A stretch of DNA of 64,000 nucleotides from Kaiparowitsia implicata GSE-PSE-MK54-09C (GTDB taxonomy: Bacteria; Cyanobacteriota; Cyanobacteriia; Elainellales; Elainellaceae). The notes beneath the pieces were generated by a model. That model ran no database searches. It had not been told where the DNA came from and saw nothing but the letters and a program-made list of their open reading frames with translations. Of the stretch, positions 1 through 8,850 are shown one piece after another (the first letter of the stretch is position 1; every line of letters starts with the position of its first letter). The position numbers were made by a program, and so were the translations under genes. The DNA lies in assembly GCA_019359435.1 (NCBI GenBank), contig JAHHHI010000065.1:79581-143580 (forward strand), given 5' to 3'.

Positions 1-88
1 TTGCAGTCGCACTATCTTGCAGCAGCGCAGACAAGCCTTCGGATTGACGGCTGTTTGCCCAGCGCAGGGTTCTTTTCGAGAAATGGCC

Positions 89-574
89 TTAGCTACCGCT
101 GCTTTGGTTGAAATATTCTCCAACATTAAAGTTGGCGGTTTTTTCAATTTGCATCATCATCGAGCGGGTGATGAGCTTGCCGGCTTCGACTAGCACCTGG
201 CCAGTAAGAGGGTGCAGCAGATTTTGCTCGGCTCGCCGCCCGATCAACACCTCAATATCTTTGAGCGAGTTAATGTACATCCCTGGTGGCAACTGCACCA
301 CTACCCCCTGGCCCAGCACTCGAGATTGGCAAGCCAGCCGCGAGTTGGTTTGGCAGGATGTGATGACCTCAAGGGTGCGTTGCTCTCGTCGATTAATGGG
401 CGACAGCGACTCCATCCCTTCGTTGACGTAGATATGGCAGGTGGCACACATGCCGCGCCCGCCACATTCGCGCAATACGTCCAGTTCTTTGTTCAGCAGC
501 ACTGAGAGCAGGTTGCCGTTGGTTTCGATGGAGGTTTCTTGAGCGATGGGCTCTAGCCGAACGATCTTTGCCAT
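89..574 (-). CDS. 2Fe-2S ferredoxin-like protein with C-terminal extension
   Basis: The N-terminal ~100 residues form a plant-type 2Fe-2S ferredoxin domain: the cluster-ligand stretch ECGGRGMCATC is followed by a fourth cysteine in LACQSR. About 60 further residues follow that normal short ferredoxins lack. I chose the ATG at 574 (MAKIVRLEP) over a GTG at 607 because it starts directly at the domain; no strong Shine-Dalgarno is visible for either. The gene lies 84 bp downstream of the next gene on the same strand and is probably co-transcribed with it. The role is electron transfer to an unknown partner. Synechocystis keeps such ferredoxins (Slr0148, Slr0150) in its photosystem II assembly operon, and this may be a counterpart (inference). 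Confidence 0.85.
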   Translation of the reverse strand: MAKIVRLEPIAQETSIETNGNLLSVLLNKELDVLRECGGRGMCATCHIYVNEGMESLSPINRREQRTLEVITSCQTNSRLACQSRVLGQGVVVQLPPGMYINSLKDIEVLIGRRAEQNLLHPLTGQVLVEAGKLITRSMMMQIEKTANFNVGEYFNQSSGS

Positions 575-658
575 GGGAGGTTGATGAAGGTAGAAGTGGT
601 CAAGCACGCGGTCGGGGACTTAGGAGTTAAAGCCTGCATTGCTTCAACTCACTGCGAT

Positions 659-1549
659 CTAAGGCATGGGAAGCTTTAGCAGGCTTTTTTGTTGATCGTT
701 CAGTGGAATTTGCTGGATGAGTTGGGGAAAGTCACGGATGACATAGGCGCAACGTTTCATGAAGGCAGCCACCCAGGTCTGAACCTGATCGAGCTGGTCT
801 GGAGAGAGTGGGGCGATCGCCCCTGTGGCAACGCAGCTAAACTCACCTGCGCGATCAACCTCTAGCTGGCCGAGCCATTCCGCTGAGGGGCGCGTCGTGT
901 TCCAGTAGTTTTTAACCACCGTGGGCCCAAGATAGTGGGCCGCAAATCGACTTACCTGATTCAGCGCCTCCGTCAGTTCACTCAACCCGGAATGGATCGT
1001 GGTCTGAGAGGGTAAGGGCGTTGCAGAGGTGGCAACCCTGCCCGCCGCAGAGGCAGATTGCGTGCCATCAGGATAGGAGGCCCCCTCATAGACTGGTGAC
1101 CATGGGCTTGAGCCCAATGGATGCCCATTGCCAGTGGCAACAGCGCGCTGCTTCCAGTAGTTTTGATTGGTGAGAGAGATGTTGCCCGCCATCAACCGAA
1201 AAGTGGCGATCGCATTAGCAGAATCTAGCTCTAACTCTTGTTTTAGGGTGCCTATGGCAGTCCGATAGCTATCCTGCACTAGTTCTAAGCCAGTCACCAC
1301 CAGCAGAACGACGCGGTGCGCTAGCTTATAGATATAGGTCTGGTGCCCGTTAAACTGAAACTCGAAGTAGTTGAAGCCCAGTGGCGTGGTTTCAATCACC
1401 TGTTGAATGCCTTGCGCCAGCGCTTCCTTTTGCTGAAAGTTAAGGTTTTGGTCCACACCGTAAAAATAGGGGCGTGAATGCCCATCCATCAAGGCAATAC
1501 CCACCACCCCCGGCAAATTTAAAAACGCTTCGATGACCTCCCGCTTCAT
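659..1549 (-). CDS. conserved cyanobacterial protein of unknown function
   Basis: A 296-residue soluble protein in three parts. An N-terminal ~110-residue alpha/beta domain begins MKREVIEAFLNLPGVVG and has the hydrophobic pattern of a roadblock/LC7-like fold (weak inference). A linker rich in Ser, Thr, Gly and Pro spans roughly residues 140-190. A C-terminal ~100-residue helical part follows. No catalytic motif is recognised. It lies upstream of the ferredoxin-like gene on the same strand, an order like slr0149-slr0150 of the Synechocystis photosystem II assembly operon; I cannot confirm orthology by eye. Start ATG at 1549. Confidence 0.7.
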   Translation of the reverse strand: MKREVIEAFLNLPGVVGIALMDGHSRPYFYGVDQNLNFQQKEALAQGIQQVIETTPLGFNYFEFQFNGHQTYIYKLAHRVVLLVVTGLELVQDSYRTAIGTLKQELELDSANAIATFRLMAGNISLTNQNYWKQRAVATGNGHPLGSSPWSPVYEGASYPDGTQSASAAGRVATSATPLPSQTTIHSGLSELTEALNQVSRFAAHYLGPTVVKNYWNTTRPSAEWLGQLEVDRAGEFSCVATGAIAPLSPDQLDQVQTWVAAFMKRCAYVIRDFPQLIQQIPLNDQQKSLLKLPMP

Positions 1550-1899
1550 AAGATGCTCTAATACATAGATAATGATCTTGAGAACCTTGAATTTTGCTGC
1601 AATCTACTGCAATCAAGGTCTATGGCGAGTCTTTTGACATTTCGATCAACTTAGGATCTACTTATAGAAGGGTCTAAAGTTTCCTGTCATCTGGGTTCAA
1701 CCTTTAAGGTCACCTTTCTGAAGTGTTCCCATAATGACTACAGTTCTTGAACTTTTCTGCCGCTGTTCTGCTTTGATGGAGTGTATTGCCGGGATCAAGC
1801 TGTCGCGCTAAATCTGCAGGCTGTTCTGATGTTTTCACCGAGAGCTGGGGTTTGATGGATTCACTGGCTTTTGGCTCTTTGTTTCAGGCTTTTTAACCC
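1550..1899. other. divergent intergenic region, 350 bp
   Basis: The stretch separates the minus-strand unknown gene from the plus-strand rbcR and must hold both promoters. It is AT-richer than the flanking genes. LysR regulators often bind T-N11-A sites in such divergent regions, but I could not single out one site with confidence, and no RNA gene is visible. Confidence 0.4.
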
Positions 1900-2958
1900 A
1901 TGTCTGACCTTCCTTTTACTCTGGATCAGCTGCGTATTTTGAAGGCGATCGCCGCCGAGGGCAGCTTTAAACGCGCAGCAGACAGCCTATACGTGTCTCA
2001 GCCTGCAGTGAGCTTGCAGGTGCAAAACCTGGAGCGCCAGCTAGATGTGCCGCTGTTTGACCGAGGAGGTCGGCGGGCGCAATTGACTGAAGCGGGGCAT
2101 CTGTTACTCAGCTATGGCGATCGCATCCTATCGCTGTGTGAAGAGACATGCCGCGCCATCGAAGATCTGCAAAACCTCCAAGGAGGAACGCTGATCGTGG
2201 GGGCGAGCCAAACCACAGGCACCTATCTGCTGCCCCGCATGATTGGCATGTTTCGGCAGCGCTACCCAGAAGTAGCCGTGCAGCTTCATGTGCATTCCAC
2301 GCGTCGCACCGCCTGGGGTGTGGCCAACGGTCAGGTCGATCTTGCCATCATTGGTGGCGAAGTCCCTACAGAACTGCAAGATTCTCTCGATATCGTTCCC
2401 TATGCGGAAGATGAACTGGCGCTGATTATGCCAATGGTGCATTCCCTGTCGCGCCAAACCACCATTCAAAAAGACGACCTTTATAAGCTAGGCTTCATTT
2501 CACTTGATTCCCAATCCACCATTCGCAAGGTGATCGATCAAGTGCTGACGCGATGCGGCATCGAAACTCGTCGCCTCAAAATCGAAATGGAGCTTAATTC
2601 CATTGAGGCCATCAAAAATGCAGTGCAGGCCGGATTAGGGGTCGCGTTTGTCTCCACCTCTGCAATCGAGAAAGAGGTGCAGTCGGGGATGCTTCACCGA
2701 GCCCGAATTGAAGATGTAACAGTAAACCGGATGCTGTCGGTGATCGTGAACCCCAACCGCTATCGCTCCAAGGCGGCGCAGGCATTTACAGATGAAATTT
2801 TGCCCATGTTCAGCGTGTTTAACCCTGTCTCGGCAAAGACGACCGAAAATGGTAACCTAACCGGCACTGACAAAGGTTCAAAAAAGGGGACAGACGCTGA
2901 CACGGCCCAAAAGTCTCTGGCAGAGGCGTCAAAACCTATCTCAATAGAATCGCCTTAA
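1900..2958 (+). CDS. rbcR: LysR-type transcriptional regulator, RbcR/Ycf30 type
   Basis: DNA-binding regulator of the LysR family. The N-terminal winged helix-turn-helix (residues ~7-66) contains [18 protein letters not shown] and is followed by a linker helix and a periplasmic-binding-protein-like effector domain (~95-300) beginning [17 protein letters not shown]. The full-length similarity is to RbcR (Ycf30 of algal plastids), which controls RuBisCO and other carbon-fixation genes in response to metabolites. The last ~40 residues are a polar tail rich in Lys, Thr and Ser, longer than the core family. It stands alone, transcribed away from the unknown gene at 659-1549. Start ATG at 1900 opens directly onto the HTH domain. 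Confidence 0.9.
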   Translation: MSDLPFTLDQLRILKAIAAEGSFKRAADSLYVSQPAVSLQVQNLERQLDVPLFDRGGRRAQLTEAGHLLLSYGDRILSLCEETCRAIEDLQNLQGGTLIVGASQTTGTYLLPRMIGMFRQRYPEVAVQLHVHSTRRTAWGVANGQVDLAIIGGEVPTELQDSLDIVPYAEDELALIMPMVHSLSRQTTIQKDDLYKLGFISLDSQSTIRKVIDQVLTRCGIETRRLKIEMELNSIEAIKNAVQAGLGVAFVSTSAIEKEVQSGMLHRARIEDVTVNRMLSVIVNPNRYRSKAAQAFTDEILPMFSVFNPVSAKTTENGNLTGTDKGSKKGTDADTAQKSLAEASKPISIESP

Positions 2959-3161
2959 GCGAACCGCATAGACTTGTGAGTGCATTGGTACAGTACGGAC
3001 GCTTAGTTTTACCCAGCGCCACGTTACAGCATTGACCCACAGTTAAGCTCTATCGTGAGGCTGCCAATCATCACCCTTCCGGCGGGCTACAGATATTTAG
3101 CATGTACGGTACGTGCCGTCTAGACGTATGCTGGGGGTAACGTAATGTAACGGCAAGCGCT

Positions 3162-3992
3162 ATGGTTGAACGTCCTATTAAACGATCTGAACGGCTGGCC
3201 CGAGAGGCCGCTGGCACTGCAGAAAATTCCGATCGCCCAGTCTCTGATCGCCCAGCTTCCGATCGTCCAGATTCCGATCGCCCCAAAAAAGAAGACCGCC
3301 CACGGGGGGGCGATCGCAAGGGCAAGCGCGATCGGCGAGATCGAGATCAGGACGAGCGCGCCAGTAGACCGCCCGCTAATCCGGCGTTGATGCGGGGACC
3401 CAAACCCAGTGCTAAGTCTGTGGAAGAAGACGCTCCGACCACGGCGCCCGTGTTGGCAAACATACCCGATGCCCCCGACGCTGATGCCCCTGAGCTAGAC
3501 ACCGCTGCACTTGAGCCAGAGACGACTGCTCCTGACGTGGCTGCAGTCGCATCAGAACCGGAGGTTACGTCATCTGTGGCGGAACCAACCGTAGAGGCAG
3601 CTGCAGATGTTCCCCAGGTGAACCCGGTGCCGGTAGAAGTAGACGCAATGGCCGAGACTGCGATCGCCGATGTGGCCGCAGATGATTCTGCTGACGTGAC
3701 GGCAGCGGCGGCTGATGCTGCCGCTGATGCCGCTGATGATGCCACAACAGACGTGGATGTGGAATCGGTTGCTGAACCCGCTACACCCGAGGGTGCAATC
3801 GCTGATGGGGCAGATGCGTCTGTGCCCGTGGCGGATGTGATCGAGGCGGACGCGGGGCCGACTGGCGCTGCCGCGCTCAGCGATGAGCCAGATGCTGCCG
3901 CTATGGATGGTATTCCTGAAGCCGCAATAGAGCAGGCGATCGCCGAGGCTCCCGTTGAAGAGAACTCTGACCCGCCTGTTGCTGACGCGTAA
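3162..3992 (+). CDS. Ala/Asp-rich acidic protein with basic SDRP-repeat N-terminus
   Basis: A 276-residue low-complexity protein. The N-terminus MVERPIKRSERLA looks conserved in cyanobacteria (recollection, not verified). Residues ~22-60 hold repeated SDRP units followed by a strongly basic Arg/Asp/Lys stretch. From ~85 to the end the protein is acidic and dominated by Ala, Asp, Glu, Pro and Val, with no predicted fold. The DNA of the SDRP units is a tandem repeat built on GATCGC, related to HIP1. The reverse strand is also open (3347-4156) but reads as featureless Ser/Ala, an expected mirror of GCN codons. Function unknown; likely disordered. Confidence 0.65.
   Translation: MVERPIKRSERLAREAAGTAENSDRPVSDRPASDRPDSDRPKKEDRPRGGDRKGKRDRRDRDQDERASRPPANPALMRGPKPSAKSVEEDAPTTAPVLANIPDAPDADAPELDTAALEPETTAPDVAAVASEPEVTSSVAEPTVEAAADVPQVNPVPVEVDAMAETAIADVAADDSADVTAAAADAAADAADDATTDVDVESVAEPATPEGAIADGADASVPVADVIEADAGPTGAAALSDEPDAAAMDGIPEAAIEQAIAEAPVEENSDPPVADA
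3226..3286 (+). repeat. 15-bp-period HIP1-derived tandem repeat encoding SDRP units
   Basis: Four consecutive units of the form TCTGATCGCCCAG or TCCGATCGCCCAG, about 15 bases each, encode the SDRPV/SDRPA/SDRPD run of the surrounding gene. The unit contains most of the HIP1 octamer, so the coding repeat may have grown from a HIP1 site. Confidence 0.6.
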
Positions 3993-4060
3993 TCGGGCGA
4001 TCGCCCCATTTTAAGACGTTCCCAACTGCGGTTAATTCTGCGCTTGACATGGGTCTCAAC

Positions 4061-4100
4061 AGACGCCGCAGGCTGTCCCGCAGGAGGCGTGGCCCTACTG
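4061..4100 (+). repeat. short dyad repeat (GGCGTGGCCCTAC type)
   Basis: ACGCC and GGCGT flank a GCAGGCTGTCCCGC core, followed by GGCCCTAC. The right half resembles the GGCGTAGCCCTAC segment at 26487-26500 inside the IS1 element, so both may belong to one family of small dispersed dyad repeats. It lies in the intergenic stretch between the Ala-rich gene and the DUF1824 gene. Confidence 0.4.
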
Positions 4101-4267
4101 CACGGGTCTACAACGCCGATCACACTCCCCAAAAGCCGATGGTGCGGTGGAAGCAAGGCTTTTCCATTGCATCATCGGCTTTTGCCTAGGGTGCCGATTA
4201 CCGATTGCCGATTGATGATTCACCGCCCTCTCCTCTATCGTTGCTGATGTTGCTGAGCGATCGCCCG

Positions 4268-4783
4268 ATGATGACCCATCCTGAAAACACCCCCGATCAA
4301 CCCGTTACGCACTCTGTTCCTGCCTCTCTAGAACCCTGCATTCAGGAGCCCTCGGTGAAGTCATTAGCGGAACCGTTAACGGTAGAAGCAGCGCATCACT
4401 GCCTTAAACAATTTGATGCAGCCCCCCCCATAGGCGAGGCCAGTCTGCCACCCACCGCGGCTGAGCGGACACGACTGCAGGCGGCGCTGGGTGTGGTGGC
4501 AACCCACTCCGAGCATCAGTTGTTGGGGATCTGCGCGGCTTCTCAGGACGAGGGAGTCGCAGCACTGATGGCCTATGCACATGCCCTGGGCTACCAGCCT
4601 GTAGTGCAACTCCCTACAATGGAAGGCGCGGTTTACCTTAAGTTCAACCCGCTGACAGGATTGGTCTATGGCGATCGCTATAGCGGCTCTCATCGTGGCG
4701 TGTTGGTGTCGTGCCAGTCTGCAGACGGGGACGGGGTGAACGATATGTATGGGCATTTGCCGCTCGACCTATTCCCAGGCTGA
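4268..4783 (+). CDS. DUF1824 family protein
   Basis: A small soluble cyanobacterial protein, 171 residues from the chosen ATG. The C-terminal half carries the features I associate with DUF1824: LLGICA, then YLKFNPLTGLVYGDRY, then SGSHRGVLVSCQS and a terminal YGHLPLDLF. Biochemical function is unknown. I used the ATG at 4268; an in-frame ATG at 4205 would add 21 poorly conserved-looking residues, and neither has a clear ribosome binding site. The next gene starts 25 bp downstream, so the two probably share a transcript. Confidence 0.75.
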   Translation: MMTHPENTPDQPVTHSVPASLEPCIQEPSVKSLAEPLTVEAAHHCLKQFDAAPPIGEASLPPTAAERTRLQAALGVVATHSEHQLLGICAASQDEGVAALMAYAHALGYQPVVQLPTMEGAVYLKFNPLTGLVYGDRYSGSHRGVLVSCQSADGDGVNDMYGHLPLDLFPG

Positions 4784-4808
4784 GTCAACCCTGCCCCACT
4801 CAAACCTT

Positions 4809-5810
4809 ATGGTGTCAGAACCTGTAATGGCAAAACCTGTGACGGCAAAACCCGTGAGCTTAGAGAGCGAATTCGACCTTGACCCACAGATTGAACTAGC
4901 GGTATCGCATGGGGGCGATCGCCTCGATCAGTATGTGGCCTCACAGGTGCCCAATGTGTCGCGCGCCCATGTGCAGCGGCTGATTGAGCAAGGGCAGGTG
5001 CAGGTGAATGGAGCGGTGTGCGAGTCTAAAAAGGCAGAGGTAAAGGTGGGCGATCGCATCGTGCTTATCCTCCCCCCCGCCCAGCCGCTGGATGTATTGC
5101 CAGAAGAGATTCCCCTCGACGTGCTCTACGAAGACGACCAACTGTTGATTCTCAACAAGCCCGCAGGCATGGTTGTGCATCCTTCCCCCGGCCATAACCG
5201 GGGCACGTTGGTGAATGCGCTGCTGGCGCACTGCCCCGATTTGCAAGGCATTGGCGGGGTGCAGCGTCCTGGCATTGTGCATCGGTTGGATAAAGATACG
5301 ACGGGGGCGATCGCCATTGCCAAAACCGACTTGGCACACCAACACCTGCAGGCTCAGTTCAAGACTAAAACCGCTCGTCGCACCTATCTGGCAGTTGTCT
5401 ACGGTGCCCCGAGCGCCGACCAAGGCACCGTGGACGCTCCAGTGGGGCGGCATCCTGTTGATCGCAAAAAAATGGCAATTGTGCCAGAAGATCGGGGAGG
5501 CCGCCGGGCCATCACCCACTGGCAGGTTCTGGAACGGCTCGGCAACTATAGCGTTCTGCAATTTGATTTAGAGACAGGCCGCACTCACCAAATTCGAGTT
5601 CACAGTGCCCATGTCGGTCATCCGGTGGTAGGCGATCCCGTCTATGGTTCAGGGCGAACACTGGGGGTCAATTTACCGGGGCAAGCACTCCATGCCTGGA
5701 AATTACGGCTGCAGCATCCACGAACTCAAGGCTGGATCGAGGCGATCGCCCCACTACCTACCCAATTTTCGACCTTAATTCTCAAACTACAGCAGCGATT
5801 TACGTCATAA
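4809..5810 (+). CDS. RluA/RluD-family 23S rRNA pseudouridine synthase
   Basis: Converts specific uridines in structured RNA (in the RluD group, helix 69 of 23S rRNA) to pseudouridine. An N-terminal S4 RNA-binding domain (GDRLDQYVASQ, then RAHVQRLIEQGQVQVNG) precedes the synthase domain, whose catalytic motif HRLDKDTTG places the nucleophilic Asp at residue 161. The downstream motifs GRTHQIRVH and GDPVYG are also present. The open frame extends upstream to 4749, but that would overlap the DUF1824 gene; ATG 4809 (MVSEPV) or ATG 4827 is more likely. An imperfect MAKPVTAKPVS repeat sits at the N-terminus before the fold begins. Confidence 0.92.
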   Translation: MVSEPVMAKPVTAKPVSLESEFDLDPQIELAVSHGGDRLDQYVASQVPNVSRAHVQRLIEQGQVQVNGAVCESKKAEVKVGDRIVLILPPAQPLDVLPEEIPLDVLYEDDQLLILNKPAGMVVHPSPGHNRGTLVNALLAHCPDLQGIGGVQRPGIVHRLDKDTTGAIAIAKTDLAHQHLQAQFKTKTARRTYLAVVYGAPSADQGTVDAPVGRHPVDRKKMAIVPEDRGGRRAITHWQVLERLGNYSVLQFDLETGRTHQIRVHSAHVGHPVVGDPVYGSGRTLGVNLPGQALHAWKLRLQHPRTQGWIEAIAPLPTQFSTLILKLQQRFTS

Positions 5811-6417
5811 TTCGCAATCTACGAGAGGTTTTGTTTACATTGTGCAACAAAGCCTGCACTCTTCCTCAGGATTGGATGGATTCAAGCAAACTCTTTAATT
5901 CACTAGACTTGCGGCATTTATAAAGAGAATCCTAGTCCAAAATCTTGCGTTTGATGGCATGTCTGACGCGCCCTCAATGTTAAAAAAATTGACCTGAATT
6001 CATGACGAAAATTAGCTGAAATCCCTGCAAATCCTAGCACTTGGCGGAACTTCTGATTATCTCTATACAATTTAATAACTTGTAACAAATAATGGCTTGC
6101 CTGCATTGTATAAAGAGATTCAGAAGGGTAACTTGCATCCGCCAGCCAAAGAAAACTGCTGATTTCGCTGGGTTTCGACCTTCTCATACAACGATGAACT
6201 TTTCTCAGAATGTTGAGTTAGGGTTCATGGGCAGTAAAGAAGATCAAGAGTCAGGTGTCGGTCGGTTTCTATTAAGAGCTGCGCGCCGCTCAACAAGCTG
6301 GCAAGCGTGCGGATGGCGATCCCTTCTACCGCGCTGATTAACTCAGTGCAGACTGGCTCAAGTCAAATCCAGTTTTATTAAGACCGAACTCAACTAAAAA
6401 AGTAGGAGATTGAGTCC
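5811..6417 (+). promoter_or_regulatory. cpc operon upstream region and 5' leader
   Basis: 607 bp of mostly AT-rich DNA ahead of cpcB, where the strong light-regulated cpc promoters are expected. Two similar TATAAAGAGA boxes occur, at about 5919 and 6109, and could be -10 elements of separate start sites (inference). TAGGAG at 6403-6408 is the ribosome binding site of cpcB. Minus-strand and plus-strand short frames here look non-coding. Confidence 0.5.
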
Positions 6418-6936
6418 ATGTTAGATGCTTTCGCCAAGGTCGTTTCCCAAGCTGATGCAAAGGGTGAATTCCTGAGCGGTGCTCAGTTTGACGCTCTGGC
6501 AAACATGGTCAAAGAAGGCAACAAGCGCCTTGACACCGTAAACCGGATCACCAGCAACGCCTCGACCATCGTTGCCAATGCAGCTCGGGCGCTGTTTGAA
6601 GAGCAGCCCCAGCTCGTTCAGCCCGGTGGCAACGCCTACACCAACCGTCGCATGGCTGCTTGCTTGCGCGACATGGAAATCATTCTGCGCTATGTGTCCT
6701 ATGCCACATTGGCTGGTGATTCAAGCGTTTTGGATGATCGCTGCCTAAACGGTTTGCGTGAGACCTACCAAGCACTGGGTGTACCCGGTGGTTCTGTCGC
6801 AGCTGGTGTATCCAAAATGAAGGATGCTGCTGTGTCCATTGTTAACGACACCAACGGCATCACCAAAGGTGACTGCTCCGCTCTGGCTTCAGAAGTAGCT
6901 AGCTACTTTGACCGCGCTGCCTCTGCAGTTGCGTAG
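6418..6936 (+). CDS. cpcB: C-phycocyanin beta subunit
   Basis: Light-harvesting biliprotein of the phycobilisome rods; 172 residues, the usual length. Cys82 (in [11 protein letters not shown]) and Cys153 (in ITKGDCSAL) are the two phycocyanobilin attachment sites, and Asn72 in PGGNAYT is the residue methylated in this family. The chromophore-pocket sequence [20 protein letters not shown] marks phycocyanin rather than phycoerythrocyanin. It is first in the cpc operon, 119 bp ahead of cpcA, with a good TAGGAG ribosome binding site. Expression is expected to be very high and regulated by light and nitrogen. Confidence 0.98.
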   Translation: MLDAFAKVVSQADAKGEFLSGAQFDALANMVKEGNKRLDTVNRITSNASTIVANAARALFEEQPQLVQPGGNAYTNRRMAACLRDMEIILRYVSYATLAGDSSVLDDRCLNGLRETYQALGVPGGSVAAGVSKMKDAAVSIVNDTNGITKGDCSALASEVASYFDRAASAVA

Positions 6937-7055
6937 TCAGCTTTCGGTGAGGACCAGTTGCTTCGCTCCTCGATCTGAGGGCTTAGCTGCTATCCACCTT
7001 TTTACTTTTCAACTTCAAAACAAGTAGATTTTAGGTTCTAGGGAGATATCTCGAC

Positions 7056-7544
7056 ATGAAGACCCCAATTACTGAAGCGATCGCAGCTGCCGATACTCAG
7101 GGTCGGTTTTTGAGCAACACCGAGCTACAGGCTGTGAACGGTCGCTTTGAGCGTGCCGCCGCTAGCTTAGAAGCTGCCCGTGCACTCACCAGCAATGCTC
7201 AAGGTTTGGTTGACGGTGCCGCCAATGCGGTTTACCAGAAGTTCCCGTACACCACCCAAATGCAAGGGCCCAACTTCGCTGCTGATTCTCGCGGTAAGTC
7301 CAAGTGTGCTCGTGACATCGGCTACTACCTGCGGATGGTGACCTACTGCCTAGTTGCAGGTGGCACCGGCCCCATGGATGAGTACCTGATTGCTGGTTTG
7401 GATGAGATCAACCGCACATTTGATCTATCTCCCAGCTGGTATGTCGAAGCCCTGAAGCATGTCAAAGGCAACCACGGCTTGTCTGGTCAGGCTGCTAACG
7501 AAGCCAACACCTACATCGACTACGCGATCAACGCACTAAGCTAG
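7056..7544 (+). CDS. cpcA: C-phycocyanin alpha subunit
   Basis: Partner of CpcB in the alpha-beta monomer that stacks into phycobilisome rods; 162 residues. Cys84 in [16 protein letters not shown] carries the single phycocyanobilin, attached by the CpcE/CpcF lyase encoded downstream. GGGAG upstream of the ATG serves as ribosome binding site. The sequence is full length with no anomalies. A 337-bp spacer with a possible hairpin separates it from the linker genes, a typical place for transcript processing that keeps cpcBA mRNA in excess. Confidence 0.98.
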   Translation: MKTPITEAIAAADTQGRFLSNTELQAVNGRFERAAASLEAARALTSNAQGLVDGAANAVYQKFPYTTQMQGPNFAADSRGKSKCARDIGYYLRMVTYCLVAGGTGPMDEYLIAGLDEINRTFDLSPSWYVEALKHVKGNHGLSGQAANEANTYIDYAINALS

Positions 7545-7881
7545 TTGATTGTGCTGCCCGGAGGGGTAAGCGGTTGCTGGCTAAGCTGCTGGCAAATGTT
7601 TACGCTTCCGGGCATTGCTGTATCTATGCTAGCCCTGGTTGCAATCAATCATTGCAATCAATCAATGGCGGACACCTCCGATTTATTCGGCAGTTCTGGC
7701 TAAACGCTGTTGATCCATGCATCGGTAGATGGTGCTCTGAGGACGCGGGCAATTTGCTCATTGGCTAAACCTGGTGGGCTGACAACCTCACTGATGGCGT
7801 GGGTCGATTTCTACCCGCTACGTTGATTGGGGCTGTATTGATGGGCGTTCTCCTAGTTGTGTAGTTGGGAGGATTAAGACA
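7545..7881 (+). promoter_or_regulatory. cpcA-cpcC spacer with hairpin and tandem duplication
   Basis: TGCCCGGA at 7555-7562 can pair with TCCGGGCA at 7607-7614, just after the cpcA stop, forming an 8-bp stem with a long loop. In other cyanobacteria, hairpins here attenuate or process the transcript between cpcBA and the linker genes. An exact 13-bp tandem duplication (TTGCAATCAATCA) occupies 7639-7664. A GGGAGGA ribosome binding site for cpcC1 ends the spacer. The short frame 7574-7768 shows no protein-like features. Confidence 0.5.
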
Positions 7882-8730
7882 ATGACAGGCTTGGTTGCGG
7901 CAAATCAGTTAGGTATCTCGGCGTATGATGCATCGGAGCGGGTTGAGCTGCGCTCAACCTGGACTGAAGATGATGTGCAGGCGGTTATTTGGGCGGCCTA
8001 TCGTCAGGTGCTGGGGCATGACCACTTAATGGGCAGTGAGCGGCTCGTCAGCGCTGAGTCACTGTTGCGTCAGGGTCAAACTTCAGTTCAAGATTTTGTG
8101 CGGGCGATCGCCCTATCCGAACTGTACAAAGAAAAATTCTTTTACAGCACACCTCAGGTGCGGTTTATTGAATTGAACTTTAAGCATCTGTTGGGACGTG
8201 CACCCTACGACGAATCGGAAATTTCACATCACGTTGATTTGTATAACCAGCAGGGGTATGACGCTGAGATCAATTCCTATTTAGATTCAGCGGAATATCA
8301 AGAAAGCTTTGGCAATGGGGTTGTGCCTCACTATCGCGGCTTTCAAACCCAGCGGGGGCAAAAAACGGTTGGGTTTCCTCGTATGTTTCGGCTGTTTCGA
8401 GGCTATGCCAACAGCGATCGCGCCCAGTTTGGCAAAAACCGCTCTCGGCTAACCCAAGAAGTTGCCCGCAACCAGTCGATGCCAGTCGTGCCTCCCGTGA
8501 GCGGGGTGCGGGCGGTGTCAGCGAAGGCTGATGGGTCTACCTTGGTGGGGGCAGCAGCGGGCGATCGCGAGCAACTGTTTCGGGTGCGCGTGGTTCAGTC
8601 TGCCTCTGGTGGCGCCACGCCATTGCGCCTTAGCAATCGCGATCTGCTGGTGCCTTACGGCCAACTGTCTGCCCGGTTGCAGCAGCTAAACCGCAGCGGA
8701 GGCCGCGTCGTTAGCGTATCGCCTGCGTAG
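7882..8730 (+). CDS. cpcC1: phycobilisome rod linker polypeptide CpcC (first copy)
   Basis: Joins phycocyanin hexamers along the rod and tunes energy flow. Residues ~20-155 form the phycobilisome linker domain ([33 protein letters not shown]), and residues ~225-282 a CpcD-like capping domain ending [10 protein letters not shown]. The arrangement, linker domain followed by CpcD domain, is that of the ~30 kDa rod linkers. It is a paralogue of the next gene, which shares the motifs RAPYDESE and FRGYANSD / [12 protein letters not shown] at 7882 follows a GGGAGGA site. Confidence 0.95.
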   Translation: MTGLVAANQLGISAYDASERVELRSTWTEDDVQAVIWAAYRQVLGHDHLMGSERLVSAESLLRQGQTSVQDFVRAIALSELYKEKFFYSTPQVRFIELNFKHLLGRAPYDESEISHHVDLYNQQGYDAEINSYLDSAEYQESFGNGVVPHYRGFQTQRGQKTVGFPRMFRLFRGYANSDRAQFGKNRSRLTQEVARNQSMPVVPPVSGVRAVSAKADGSTLVGAAAGDREQLFRVRVVQSASGGATPLRLSNRDLLVPYGQLSARLQQLNRSGGRVVSVSPA

Positions 8731-8850
8731 CGCTGGCGATAGTGCTCTCGTTAAATCAATCTATATCATCCATAGCCGTATAAAGCCGCGTGGATGTGCA
8801 TGCTGTGTTGACTGTGTTTTGTTTATCAGGAGAATTCAGGAGAGAAATCC

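Noticed and set aside
3347..4156. 269-codon open frame on the minus strand opposite the Ala-rich gene
   Set aside because: It reads as nearly pure Ser/Ala/Thr, the expected mirror of GCN/GAY codons on the other strand, and has no signal or domain. The plus-strand reading has a plausible conserved start.
5918..6187. 89-codon minus-strand frame upstream of cpcB
   Set aside because: No ribosome binding site or recognisable features; it lies in the AT-rich cpc promoter region.
6418..7544. Phycoerythrocyanin (pecB/pecA) instead of phycocyanin
   Set aside because: The beta subunit has the phycocyanin pocket sequence [20 protein letters not shown] and the downstream lyases are CpcE/CpcF-like; no PecE/PecF signature was seen.
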